From Linum tenue (Eukaryota > Streptophyta > Magnoliopsida > Malpighiales > Linaceae), in the NCBI GenBank assembly GCA_946122785.1, contig CAMGYJ010000008.1, positions 10,751,475 through 10,815,474 on the forward strand: a DNA stretch of 64,000 nucleotides. Direction: 5' to 3'. Below are positions 11,251-22,385 of this stretch, piece after piece. Each line of letters starts with the position of its first letter. Positions within the stretch are counted from its first letter, which is position 1. Below the pieces are notes generated by a model. That model saw only the letters and a program-made list of their open reading frames with translations, was not told the DNA's origin and did not search any database. The translations under genes were made by a program, and so were the position numbers.

Positions 11251-11898
11251 ACATGACGACATGGCGTTTGAGAAGCGGTGCTTGGAGTAGTACTAAATAA
11301 AGAAGGCGGTGGAGGAGAGCTATATATATGGATCATGGATGGATGCTTGCATGCATGGTTTGCATTCATAGAGCTTTTTAATATATTTGTTGCAGTTTTC
11401 AAGTGTTTTTTAGTTAATGGTTTGAGTCATGTTGTAACTTGCCAATGGCGGTTCATGTCATGGAATTCATTAATGAATAAAAGTAATATCTATATCCATG
11501 GTAAAGACGGGTTTACTTTGAGTATAGTATAATTCAGGTGATCTGACGGTTAGATGTGATTTGATGATATTCGACCAATTTCAATTATCAATTATTATTT
11601 TTCATTAAATTGAACTTCGGACTTGAGTTGAGAGAATCAAGGCCTGAAGTCTATTCATTACAGGTCAGGGCATAGTATCATACCCTAAATTCGATTAAAT
11701 TCATGGTCTAGATGGAGATGTCTCGCTAGGAGTACCTGAAGTATAGTATACTCCAGGAGTACACCAGTCTGACCCCTATATCTCTATATAACATCAATGT
11801 TCAAGAAGGCGTTGGGCCGCTGTTAGGCAATACCTACGTGTTTTAGCAAAAGTAGCGGGTTTCAGTATAAGTACAAATTTGTATAGCACGTTTTTACT
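11251..11898. other. Intergenic DNA, nothing recognised
   Basis: AT-rich sequence after the SEO fragment with no coding signal, repeat or RNA gene that I can see. Confidence 0.5.
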
Positions 11899-12273
11899 TC
11901 GGTGCACTCACTTTGAGTGCACCCAACTCTAAAAGCGTCCATAATACATCAAATTTTGAACTTTAATTAGTACTCTCAATATAATATGATGATATGACAT
12001 AGAATCATAACAAATCAATCCATTACGCTAACCCCTTAACCTTGAATTTTGAATCCCAACCCAAAATCCCAAATTGTAAACCTAAACCCTAAATCTCTAA
12101 ATCCTAAATCCTTCGAATTAAAGTAAATTTTGAATGATTTTTTTTCAAATTCATGTGCTTCTTGTTCATTATATCATAAGCAACAATTGATACCGTTTTG
12201 ACATGAATCGCATGGTCAGAATGACAATTATGAGGCGGGTGCAGTGAGTGCCCCGAAAAAGTGGGTGCACCGA
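11899..12273. mobile_element. MITE-like element with tcggtgca termini (copy 1)
   Basis: The ends are inverted: tcggtgcactcacttt on the left and aagtgggtgcaccga on the right. The interior includes a run of ccctaaa-like phrases. A relative lies at about 58162-58540, where it ends the TPS-C1 reading frame. No convincing target duplication was found. Confidence 0.6.
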
Positions 12274-12301
12274 ATACGACACCCTATATATATATGGTGC
12301 C

Positions 12302-12695
12302 TTCTACGGTACCCCGGAGGAAATCCGGGGTACCGCATACCTTGAGTATGAAAACGCTATCTAGACCTCGAATTAGTAGGATTTTTGGGCATGATACTAT
12401 ACCCTAACCCTTAATGAGTGAACCCTGGGTCCTAATTATCTTAATCATTACCTATAAATCCTAAGATGCTGCATTACTTTTTTTTGCCTATATTTGGACG
12501 AATCATAACCGTCGATTATTGTTTCTAATTAAATTGATCTTGGGGTATAAGATTTAGAGAATTAAGACCTAGATTTTGATCTTTATGGGTTAGAGTATAG
12601 TATAATGTCCGAAAGATCAGTCAATTCAAGTTCTAGATAGCGTTTTCTTACTTAAGGTATGCGGTACCCCGAATTTCACCCGGGGTACCGTAGAA
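12302..12695. mobile_element. MITE with about 65-bp inverted repeats, each holding a hairpin
   Basis: The left end starts ttctacggtaccccgg and the right end is its near-exact inverse, with similarity continuing through gcataccttgag and aaaacgctatctaga. Within each arm, cggtaccccgg...ccggggtaccg forms its own palindrome, giving a hairpin within a hairpin. About 394 bp, no coding potential. Confidence 0.75.
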
Positions 12696-12699
12696 CTCC

Positions 12700-12701
<2 letters not shown>

Positions 12702-12732
<31 letters not shown>
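12702..12732. repeat. (TA)n microsatellite
   Basis: About fifteen uninterrupted ta dinucleotides adjoin the right end of the MITE. Confidence 0.9.
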
Positions 12733-12736
<4 letters not shown>

Positions 12737-13580
12737 TTCGGCCATGTAACTAGGTTAAAGATTCTACGTTGATAATAATATTGACTGATAGTTTGTCGCT
12801 CTTCGTGGAGTAGTCATGTTCATATCGAACAGGGAAACCACGTAAATTATGTGTCTTGTGTTCTCTACATGATTTGCGTATGTGGTTTGATTGAAATGAT
12901 TTCAGACCCTTTTGGATCGAGAGGTCTTGTGTTAAAATCTCGGTGACCCCATATGTTTTATTAAGGACATGGTGTTTGGATCTATGCAAACTTCAAGCCC
13001 ATATACATATGGTGGATTTCGTTTGAGGGGGTATGTTGTTTAATGGTATATGATCCACGATTGAATCTCTTCCAATCACTCGAGTTATTGGTATCAACAG
13101 GTTCTTGAAAAGTATTCCTTGTAATACCATACAATCGCATGTTAATTACATATTTTTTCAAATATTATAGTATTGATAATGAGCTTACCTTTTTCTAATC
13201 ACGGTTGATTTGGATTGTACGGATACGATGACATTTATTTAAAATATAAACGTGATATCGATTGATAAAAAAACAATTAACGAAACATTGTGATGTGCTC
13301 AAGAATTTAGTTGAGCTGCAACCATTTAGCTAGGTAGTTTATGGGTGAAGTAAGATAAACTTAGGTGAAGGCATTATACAACTTTGTGTACGGGTAATCC
13401 AACGTATTAATGTAAGAAAGATTGACGATTTCAGGATGTGATGATAACTGTTCAGGAAAGCAAGGAAACACAAGATGAACGCAAAAAGAAAAGAACCAAA
13501 AGCAAGAAGAGCAAGCAGGAGCAACAAGAAACATCACCAAAAAAAAAAAAAACATCGGTATAGTAAATTATTCAAATGTC
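12733..13580. repeat. Intergenic DNA with probable LTR-retrotransposon remnants
   Basis: Phrases such as cttcgtggagtag with aaccacgtaaatt at about 12800-12850, and gagggggtatgtt near 13024, resemble the ends of plant Copia-type LTRs. No protein-coding remnant is seen. The assignment is tentative. Confidence 0.35.
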
Positions 13581-13590
13581 AATGATTTCT

Positions 13591-15994
13591 TCAAAGAGGC
13601 ACGGGATCAATGAAAAGTGAGGTGAGATGATCCTTCAAAAGGTGGGAATTGATGAGGCAATCACCATCGTCGTAGAATATATTGATTAGACGTGTCAAAT
13701 TGAGGAGACGATCCGTGAGATCGGTTGATGGCAACAAGGTCGGTTTCTGACAATACTCTTCGACAATATCTTTCCACGCGTTAGAAATCTCTTTCCACAG
13801 GAATTCAACAGCTTCTTTCTCCGACACTCGATACTCCTTCATACAACATTCCACGGCTGAAGCCACATGGTTCCTCTTTTGTTCAAACTGTGCAAAAAAC
13901 ACACGCCCCACTGGTTAATACAAGTAACATAGGTTTCAGTAAAAAAAAAAAACTATCGTAACTAATTAAGCACTTTGTAAGATTCATAAAAGAAGGGGGG
14001 AAAATACCTCGTGAGAGAAAATGTCATTTTGAACCCTAGCAATGAGACAACCAGCATTCATCATTTTAGACTCATTAGTTACCCATTCAAAAGCCTTCTT
14101 GGTGGCTATCTCTGCTCCCATACCAACGAAACACGATGTGCAAAGTTTGGACACACCGCTAGAGGCAACTCCATTGATAATGTACTCTCTCAGTGTCGGA
14201 ACCCGACCTTCATTGCGCCACCGAACCTCACCCAAGTAGGCTTGGGACAATTTCTTGAGCTGCAATATGTTATAACAATATGAAGATTTAATTGACTAAT
14301 CTTTTTCTTGACATACTATGTGGATTATTTATCGCAGATTACGTACCTCTGCCTTTGCATATTGGACACCGAAAGTGGGTCCTATTTTCCCAGTTTCCTT
14401 CTCGATTTCATCATATAGATTAAGGATGACACTATATACATTTCTCATCCTGTCGGGTAGTTCTTGGAGAGCCCTAACATCCATCCTGTAGGATTATGCT
14501 CATATAAAATACACATACGATTCCACAATCAATTATTAACAGAAAGCGCTCCAACTAACCTAAATAGCCAATCTAACACATATGTGGATTATGCAACAAG
14601 AACCTTTCAATAGCTTCAGTTAGGGCATGCGCCTCTTCATATGTAGCAAAGTTATCGTAAGTGTCGTCCAATATAGCCAACATTAAGAAGATTTTGGTGG
14701 CTATAATTCTTCCCGACCGGTATTTGGGCTCAAAGTACATAGAATTGACGCAATAATAACTCTCCATAAGCCTGTCTCTTGCATAGGGAAATTTGGTCGC
14801 CACGTCAATACTTCTCCACCAACTATGTATGTGTATATAACAAAACCAAACCAAGAGAGGTGATTAGTGAGTAACTAATACAATATTACAACAATGTGTG
14901 CATATATTAGGTTAACAGAGCTCACTTAGAGACTTCATAGAGCTCTTGCTGATGAAATTTTTGAACTATGTTGAAGTCCAACTTTGCAAAGGCGAGGAGT
15001 TTTTCATGGTGGAAAGAGTCCATAGAGTAGAAATCGATGGAGTGTCTAGCAAGGGACCTCGGGACACATTTCCAAGCAGGAACGCGAAGAGCAAAGTCGA
15101 TCTGCTTTTGGAATGAAGGGTTGGTTATATTGTGTGGGAAGATTGACTCAAGGGTCTTTGTAGCAAAACTCTGGAGTTCATCCAATATATCTTCCCCATT
15201 GAACGCCATGTGTGTTGCCTCGTACAAGCTCAACAATCCTTTCTCGTCCTTCGCCAACCACTCTTTGAACTTTCCTTCACTTCCTTTCAACTTTCTAAAC
15301 CCATCTACACATACATGTGTGCATAGCAGATTAACATATGATTATCCACAATTAATCGTATATAATAGAAATTGTTCTAACTAACTTGTAATTATGTATA
15401 CATACTTACCCGGCGATACAGGAAACCCTTGTTGTCTCAGGAGTCGAAACCGGAGAGCTGCATGGTAGAGATCGGAACCTTTGTCACCAATGTTAGAAAA
15501 TAAGTCATCTCCTAAATCATCAACTCTTTCAAGAACTTCTCCGATCTCCTTCTCGAAGTGATATCCAACGCCTAGCCGTTGTACTGCATCTATCAGTCGT
15601 AGCTTATCTGCAATATGTGACTCAGAGTCTCCACTTTTTACATCGTAATCTATCACCATCTTCCTCACCTCTTGCTTCAAAACTTCGTGTTTTGGCTGTT
15701 TATGGTTCGCCTAAAAAAAATAATTAAGCAAGCTTTAAATTTTGAATCCAACAAATTCTTCTAAAAAATTATGCACACAAAAAAAAAAAAAAAAAAAAAA
15801 ACGATCAAGAGCAGCACAGGTAATAAGTTAACCTGGAGTGACGCATAATCAAATCTGTGGTCGAGGAAGCCATTGCCCCAAACTGTGCGAGGGAGGCTTG
15901 CTGATGAGACATGATCCACCGTTCCGGCGGTCGCCTGTGTTTGAGTCGCCGGCGAGTTAGCAGCTGACGGAAGTGGTAATGAAGAAGAAGACAT
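13591..15994 (-). CDS. TPS-A2: TPS-a class I terpene synthase (probable sesquiterpene synthase)
   Basis: Seven exons, in transcription order: 15833-15994, 15410-15710, 14926-15304, 14604-14822, 14347-14485, 14008-14259, 13591-13887. Sizes 162/301/379/219/139/252/297 are typical of TPS-a genes, all junctions are GT-AG, and the product is 582 aa. Motifs are PRTVWG near residue 40, RDR (296-298), DDTYD (333-337) and NDIFSHEFE (478-486). No transit peptide is evident. I chose the MSSSS start because all paralogues share it; an in-frame ATG six codons upstream (16012) also exists. It lies tail-to-tail with TPS-A1. Its closest relative here is TPS-C2: both have FEQKRNH at the start of the last exon and similar exon 6 sequences. 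It looks intact. Confidence 0.92.
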
Positions 15995-16117
15995 AAAAAT
16001 AATAGCATGCATGGCAGCGGCTGGCTGGCTGTTATATCTTCGAAGTAAGCTGTGAATGCTAACGACTACTATTAATGTGCAATGATGGCAAAGGTGGCGA
16101 GGACTCACGAGTCACGA

Positions 16118-16127
16118 CTATATATAG
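16118..16127 (-). promoter_or_regulatory. TATA box of TPS-A2
   Basis: The palindromic ctatatatag lies about 125 bp upstream of the start. The same motif at the same distance and the surrounding phrase gatggcaaaggtgg occur upstream of TPS-B2, marking a shared promoter type. Confidence 0.65.
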
Positions 16128-16139
16128 TCAAATTGTCAA

Positions 16140-17300
16140 GTGTAATAATTGAAGATATCAGCAAAAAGAAAATCAAATATAAAACGTTGAATGGTAGAGA
16201 AAATACTCAGTCGAGCAAAAAGAAAATCAAATATAAAAAAAATAGTTGTTTCTTCTATTTTACGATTGGGTGATTTTTTCTACATTGTATGTTTAGGTTT
16301 AAATTTAGCTACTTTTCCTGTTTTACGTTGAGTGATTTTTCGTACATTCAATGTCTACACTTAAATTCCACTTTATTAGAATTTTTTCTTGTCTTATTGG
16401 ATAATATCTTGTTTTGATTCACTTGATATTTACGTTTATTTGTAAATGTGTATTTTGAATTATGTAAATAATGAAAATTAGCTAACCAAAATAATATGCA
16501 ATATGACTTTACAAATATATCTTTTAAAGCAAAAGAATACGCAATTTTTTTTTTATTTTTGAAGCACCGACAACGAAATTCTGACTTCGCCCCTGCAGTC
16601 GAGGATACCATAATAATATTATATAATTACCATCTTGTTTCCAAACATAATCATAAGTTTTTTACTCTATGAGTCATATTTTAACTCTTTATACTATAAT
16701 TGCAAGAAGTTGATATAAGATTTTTTTTTAGTTCATATTTGTTTGGAGCGGTTGAGAAATAGATTAATATATAATCATTTATCATTTGTTTCTACTCTGA
16801 ATATATCACTCGTACCATGTCCAGACAGGTTTTGCCATATATATCATGTCTACTCTGAATCATAAAATATCAGTCTGACAGTTTTTCATTTGTCTTGGCC
16901 CTTGGCTGAACCTAATTGCCTGAGAATGGAGCCAGCAAATTCAGCCAAGTCTCTGGTAACCTTGATGGCAACCAAAGAAGCATGAACAGGCTCCACCACC
17001 TATTGTTGGGGAATGAGAGGGCTCTACCTTATGTACAAATTGACAAACTTGGAATTTTGCTCATAATAAGAGTACACATGCATGTATAACTTACTGGAAA
17101 TGTTTATGCATGTTCCAACTTTTTAGTAAATGAATTACTAAGGGTTAGGGTAGGTAGGTGAAAGCAAGATATAGTAGTGTGGATAGTAAGTAATAGAGTT
17201 AAAATATGACTTTAGAGCAAAAAAAAGTTAGGTACATTCGTGACAATATTTCAATTATTTCACATACACTTCATAATAGTATCCAAAGGAAACATTTTAT
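16140..17300. other. Intergenic DNA, no gene seen
   Basis: AT-rich. Two short direct duplications are visible: agcaaaaagaaaatcaaata at about 16160 and 16216, and a gtgattttt/tacatt phrase at about 16270 and 16332. Near 16975-17045 a phrase (ggggaatgagagggctctac...) resembles DNA repeated at about 22440, 39220 and 40050 upstream of the P450 genes. Confidence 0.5.
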
Positions 17301-18600
17301 GTACGAGTTAATGGACAATATAGCCCCTGAACTATCACTTTTTCCTATTCAAGCCCCTCAACAATTTATTTTGTCTATTGAAGTTCCTGATGTCTTCGTT
17401 TTTTCCTAACCCAGTCCCTGCCGTTACTTTTCTGGTAATATGACGTTAGTATAATTGAAAACGACAATATTATCCTTAATAAATTTAGAGAGAAAAAAAA
17501 TTATCCAAGAAAAAAGAATACCAATCATATTGATCTTTTACCCCTAATTGATCAACATTGAGATTCATGATCTTTTACTCCAAACTCGAGGCCAATTGAT
17601 TGTCAGTTAGGTTGCCTTGCAGAAGCGACCATCAACACCGATCAAGATATTGATGGCGGCGATGAATATAATTGGGATGACAAGGTCTAGAATGTTGAGG
17701 CTCCCCTGATCATGCTCGACTCTTTGAAATTAAGCCTCCGCGAGGCAGCGTTTGGGGTCAACGGCGGTGTCAATGTACTTCAACATGTAATGGACAGGAT
17801 GAAAATGTAAAGGATAGGGTTACGAGATGATAGAAACCCTGTTGATCTGAGTCATCTAGGATATGGACTGGTTACAAGATTAATTGGGGATGGATCGATG
17901 ATTAGAGATTTGATACAATAGAGATCAGATTAGGGAAGAATTAGGGATTTATGATAGAAAGAACATAATTGGGGATTATGGATTGAGAAGAAGAATTTGG
18001 GCAGAAGAAGAGTAGAATGGCGGGCGGCCTTAGGGAGAGGAGGGACGAGATGATAGAAACCTTGATAAATATCTTTATACGACTCAAATTCTACTAACTC
18101 TAACAATAATTATTTTACCATAATTAATAATAGAAAATCTTAGGAAACATGTTTTTATTATTCACTCCCCCTTGATACCAACCTTTCCTTCAAGGTGGAC
18201 CGACTTGACCAACTTCTCCACATCTCCCCTGCAATCCGCGCATTGGCTTCTCCATTCTTGTGCTTCCTTTTCTTTCAATCATGCTCCACTACTTGACTTG
18301 GTCCAACTCTTCGAATGTCACTTCTATGAGCCCACTATTCGAAACAACTTAGCGTATCCATAGGTACTTTTTGTACAATAATCTATTCTTAAGCATAAAT
18401 TTGTCAAGCTCCCTCGAACTCCATGTTGGTAGCCCATGTAGGTCTGATCCCATTGATAGGTCAAAACTCTAGACTAGAGTTGATCCTCCTTGGAGTTAGC
18501 CCATCAAATTCTTTAGCTTTCTCTTCAATTGCTCCTAGCCCATACTCCCTTGAGAACTCATTTACTAAGCCCACAAATTCATCTTCTTTTTTTTAAGCTC
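17301..18600. other. Intergenic DNA with degraded repeat sequence
   Basis: The phrase tagcccctgaactatcac near 17321 resembles one terminus of common plant inverted-repeat elements, but no opposite end was found. The phrase gatgatagaaacc occurs twice (about 17826 and 18049). No coding region can be supported. Confidence 0.4.
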
Positions 18601-19319
18601 ACTCCATACATTAATAATATTATTAATAATATTATTTATCATTAATATTTTTTTAGGATTATTTATTAGGATTATTATTAGAATTATTATTAATGTGTTT
18701 AGTAGTCTTTTATTCAGATTAGGTTAGTATTAGGTTTTTCCGGTCTTTCGTTATAAATATGTACTTTGGGATCTTTGTTTGGATTAAGCATAAACTAATA
18801 GAAGAATTATGGGCAATGTCTATTTTTTACCCAAACCTTTCCAAAATTCTTTTATTTTACCCAAACCTATAGAAATTCCATTTATTATCCAAACGTATTG
18901 TATCTGTTCATAGTCTGGGCATTCGTTCTGTTACCGTTAATTTTTTACTAACGGATCTCCACGTCAGCGACCACGTCAGCGTCCATATCAGAAATTAATA
19001 AAATAAAAAATTATTAAATAAATAAGCCATTCTCCCCACTGTACTCCACCGTTCCCCCTGCAAATCCACTCGATTTCTAGGCCTATACAACACGTGTCTC
19101 GTATGCTTCCAAAAATGAAAACCACCAAAAGAGAAACTCAATCCCCCAATTCAATTCACATAAATGAACTTCCAATTAAATTCATTTCCATAGTCGCTCA
19201 GGAGCAATCGCGTTTTGCATTTATAACCCATTGATCGTAGTCTGCCGGCGAGAATCGCTCGATACAGAGGGGAATCAGTCAGGGGCAGGTTTTCTCTGTT
19301 TCTTTTGGAGGGAAGGAAA

Positions 19320-19475
19320 ATGGCGAACCTTCCTAATTCGCTCTCCATGAATGCTCCCTTCGGAGGACCTGGTGGCCCTGACCCTGGCGGCGCAGGAGCG
19401 CCGGCCGGAAAGGAACGGAGAATGGCGTCTGCCGAGCACTTGGTTCTCGAGATGAGCAACCCCGACCTTCGTGAA
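19320..19475 (+). pseudogene. CNOT9/RCD1 (CAF40)-like first-exon fragment captured in the Pack-MULE
   Basis: From the ATG the frame reads MANLPNSLSMNAPFGGPGGP, continues with APAGKERRMASAEHLVLEMS and ends NPDLRE. This matches the N-terminus I recall for plant CNOT9/RCD1, a scaffold subunit of the CCR4-NOT deadenylase complex. Similarity stops just where the armadillo-like repeats should begin; the frame then runs into unrelated sequence. At most about 50 residues of the source protein remain, so it cannot encode a functional subunit. A chimeric transcript is possible. Confidence 0.7.
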
Positions 19476-19594
19476 GAGGGTTGCTGGGTCTGGAACCACC
19501 ATCTCTGCCATCAATCCCCCTCTTCCTTCCCCACTTCCCTTCTGCAATTCCCGCTTGCCAATTCCCCCTTTTCATCACACTTGTTCGATTAAGA

Positions 19595-19990
19595 GTTCCG
19601 ACGACTTCGACGGCGCCTGGTACGTAAAACGTCTTTCCCCCAATTTGAGATTTTGACGAAGGGAAAACAGAGGGTTCTGATTCGATTTTGGGTCTCTATT
19701 CTTCCTGCAGGTTGTTTGATTACGGAATCGGAAACCATTTGCTTCAGTCCGAAGACCCAGAAAGCATGCCCAAGATCAGCGAAATAAACCCTAAAGGCAA
19801 CCACATCTCCTTCCAAGTTCTTCTTCGTCCCACCCTTCCCCTAAATTACCCAGTTCAACATTTTCATCGAGAAATTGTAAAAAACAGAGGCTAATTGATT
19901 TGGAATTTTTTTTACATTTCTGCAGTGCGAGAGCATGGCGATGGTGGAGAAGAAACTGAAGGGAGGAGAGGAGGATGCTGTGGACGACGA
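19595..19990 (+). pseudogene. Second captured gene-like fragment, source not identified
   Basis: A frame with a plausible intron (exon end near 19619 before gtacgt; next exon from about 19711 after cctgcag) reads DDFDGAW joined to LFDYGIGNHLLQSEDPESMP and KISEINPKGNHISFQ. Another possible exon follows a cag near 19925 and is rich in acidic residues. Sequence quality and splice sites look like a real host gene, but I do not recognise the family. Confidence 0.4.
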
Positions 19991-20222
19991 CTCACTTTAT
20001 TAAATTTTTTTCTATTAATTTTTTAATTTTTAAAATATAAAATGATATGTTGACCGCCACGTCAGAAGTCAACTCAGATTTGTGATGTTGAGTCAGCAAT
20101 ATTAACAGAAAAGTTGACGACGAGTTAACGTTTGGATAATAAATAGAATTTCTATAGGTTTGGGTAAAATAAAAGAATTTTGGAAAGATCTGGGTAAAAA
20201 ATAGACATTGCCCAAGAATTAT

Positions 20223-21235
20223 CTCCCTAATTCTCTCTTCTAACTCTCTCAATCTCTCTTTTCTCTCTAGCCTAGGCAGCCGGCCATTCTAGCTCTTTCT
20301 TTCCTGTTCTAATTCCCCAGATCCCAATCTCAATCCCTAATTCTGTTCGTATAAACCCTAATCCCCAAATATCAAAACCGATAGAAACTTTGTCGCTATT
20401 ATGGAGCGTCACTTAGCTGAAGCCATTAAACTAAACGGAAGAAACCGAAAAGTTTTGCATCAAATAAAATAAAATCAAGGTATGTGGTTCTTTAAATGGA
20501 AGTGCCAAATTTGTGAAAGTTCTCAAAATTGCATTTTTGTGGGTATGCTTGTGCTTGGCTTGCAGTCGTTTGGTTTGTTCTGTAGCTTGGCCGGTTGGGT
20601 GGACGTTCGCCACCTCTTGTGAGTTAGAGTGATATTTTGGGTCTTCCCCACTGTTTCGCTTCCCCTTCCCCTTCCCCTTCCCCTTCCCTTTTTTTTTATT
20701 TTTTGCGGGTGCTTCTCACGCTTCCTGATATCCCCAGCGGCCGGCTCCTGTTTGCAGAGTGAACAACGAAGCCACTAGTTTTTAACAGCAGCTAGCGCTT
20801 GTGACTCAGCCTACACAGCTTCAATATATGTGTTCACAACAGAAGATTTTGATACCATGTTAAATTATACGAAAATTGAAATAGAACACAAACACTCGCT
20901 CGATTTACTTGATTTTCCCGAAGAACCAATGCATTATAAGAGAATTTGTACATTTATGTTATGCCAGAAGTTCATAATTGGAGGTCGTGGAGATTCGAAC
21001 ACACAGTCACTTGGTCAAACCGGCTCTAATACCATGTCATAAACCAGTTGGTCCCAATAATTCGAGCTGTTGGGAGAAAGTTATGTTGTATCACTCTCTA
21101 ACACCCATGACGTTAAAAGTTAAAAACCTTTACAGAAACTCTAATCAATCTTGGTTGTTGTCTATTGTTATTGTAATTATTATAACAACGGATTTCAACG
21201 GAGCATATATATATAGATATATATATAAAATTTTT
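20223..21235. other. Intergenic DNA, no gene seen
   Basis: It contains a short cccctt tandem run near 20660-20690. Phrases such as gattcgaacacacagtc and ataccatgt (about 20990-21040) resemble common plant repeat remnants. No gene can be supported. Confidence 0.4.
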
Positions 21236-21640
21236 GAAAAAAGATAATCATATTGATTCAAAATATCAGGTAGTTACACACTGGAATATAGTCAGGTCTG
21301 GAAATCAAAAGAACGACAGGTAGCCGGATACAAATAAAGGGCCTTTTTAGCCACCACATGGGCTACTTTATAGTTATTCCGACCTACAAAGTACAAATCG
21401 TATACTAAACCCAGGGTGATAAGCAAAACATTGCACAACTTCATCCAAAATACCCCCACACCTACTATCTCTGGTATCAGCCCGATTTATCTTCTCGATG
21501 ATGACCTTGGCATCCCCCTCAAACCGGACGTTCTGAAGACCACGATGTATACACCAATAGAGCGCCTGCCGGAGGGAAAGCAATTCCACAACCATTGGAT
21601 CCTCAATGTCCCTAAACTGCGTCCCATGAGCCTGAAGGAC
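21236..21640 (-). mobile_element. LINE 3'-end fragment (RNase H region)
   Basis: The minus strand encodes MVVELLSLRQALYWCIHRGL followed by FEGDAKVIIEKI and HPGFSIRF. It parallels the C-terminal RNase H-like end of the large LINE at 29588-33345 (VELLVLREAVSWCLANG, FEGDAKVVIDKL, HPGLAVRF). The 3' untranslated parts also correspond. It is severely 5'-truncated and its coding end is altered. Confidence 0.75.
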
Positions 21641-21644
21641 CTCT

Positions 21645-21660
21645 CTATAGATATAGATAT

Positions 21661-21712
<52 letters not shown>
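21645..21712. repeat. GATATA/(TA)n microsatellite
   Basis: Several tagata units grade into about 25 ta dinucleotides immediately left of a MITE. Confidence 0.9.
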
Positions 21713-21713
<1 letters not shown>

Positions 21714-21716
<3 letters not shown>

Positions 21717-22045
21717 GTAAATACAATATATTAGCCACAACTATTATGAAGCGGGGAATTATAGCCACAACTATTGAAATTCAAATTATTAGCCAAACGT
21801 TAACTATCTGTTAACAATTTCGTTAGTAATAGTGACTAAAATTTTATGTTTTGAAGTTATAAACTAAAAGCATTCCTACGTGGCCGATGACGTGACCTTC
21901 TCCGTCAAAAATTCAATAACAGTAACAGACAGTTAACCATATCTTGACCTGCAACAATAGTTATGGCTAATAATTTGAATTTTCATAATTGTGGCTACAA
22001 TTCCCCGCTTCATAATAGTTGTGGTTAATATATTGTATTAACCCT
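21714..22045. mobile_element. MITE with about 80-bp terminal inverted repeats (332 bp)
   Basis: The left end starts agggtaaatacaatatatta and continues through gaagcggggaatta. The right end is its inverse (taatatattgtattaaccct). The ends lie in ta-rich DNA, so the target duplication cannot be resolved. No coding potential. Confidence 0.75.
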
Positions 22046-22057
22046 ATATATAATTAT

Positions 22058-22385
22058 TGAGAGATTTCATGGAGTTTTTGTTATTGATACTTTTGAGTTT
22101 TTGTTATTATACTTTTGAGCTCCGTTGAAATCCAACTTTGCGAATGCGAGAAGTTTGCGATGGTGAAGGGCCCTCAAAGTAGAAATCGATGTAATTTTTC
22201 CTAGTAAGCAACCTTGGGATGCGTTTCCAAAGGGGAAAGCAAAGAAAAAAATCAATTTTACTTGTGAAATGAAAGGACGACGATATTGTGCTAGAGGACC
22301 GACTTGATCAGGATCATTGTTGCAAAACTTACGGTGTTATCTAACACAAAATTCTTCCTTGAGCTGCCTAATGCTAAGCAACCCT
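22058..22385 (-). pseudogene. TPS exon 3 fragment
   Basis: Read on the minus strand it corresponds to the whole of TPS exon 3. Pieces of [11 protein letters not shown] and of the WKCIPRLL region are recognisable by comparison with TPS-B2, but frameshifts and an AT-rich insertion near the 3' end destroy the frame. No neighbouring TPS exons are seen. It lies just upstream of CYP-B, at the junction between units A and B. Confidence 0.75.

Larger units (their letters stand above)
18811..20213. mobile_element. Pack-MULE: 1403-bp Mutator-like element carrying gene fragments
   Basis: The termini are long inverted repeats (about 85 bp, few mismatches) beginning GGGCAATGTCTATTTTTTAC. A perfect 9-bp duplication, aagaattat, flanks them (18802-18810 and 20214-20222). 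No transposase is encoded. The interior is GC-richer than the surroundings and includes a host-gene first exon (19320-19475) and a second gene-like piece with exon/intron organisation (about 19600-19990). Long terminal repeats, 9-bp duplication and captured genic DNA together define a Pack-MULE. The near-identical arms suggest relatively recent movement. Confidence 0.88.
18600..20400 (+). repeat. Possible LTR or other repeat interrupted by the Pack-MULE
   Basis: With the Pack-MULE and one target copy removed, the flanks join smoothly around aagaattatctccctaattc. Upstream is a TATA-like ataaatatgtac, and a pyrimidine-rich leader follows. This resembles the promoter region of a plant LTR, but no matching second LTR or internal domain is recognisable. 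Confidence 0.3.

Noticed and set aside
21487..21768. Open frame running through the (TA)n tract (IYIYIYIY proteins)
   Set aside because: Microsatellite translation; part of it is antisense to the LINE fragment.
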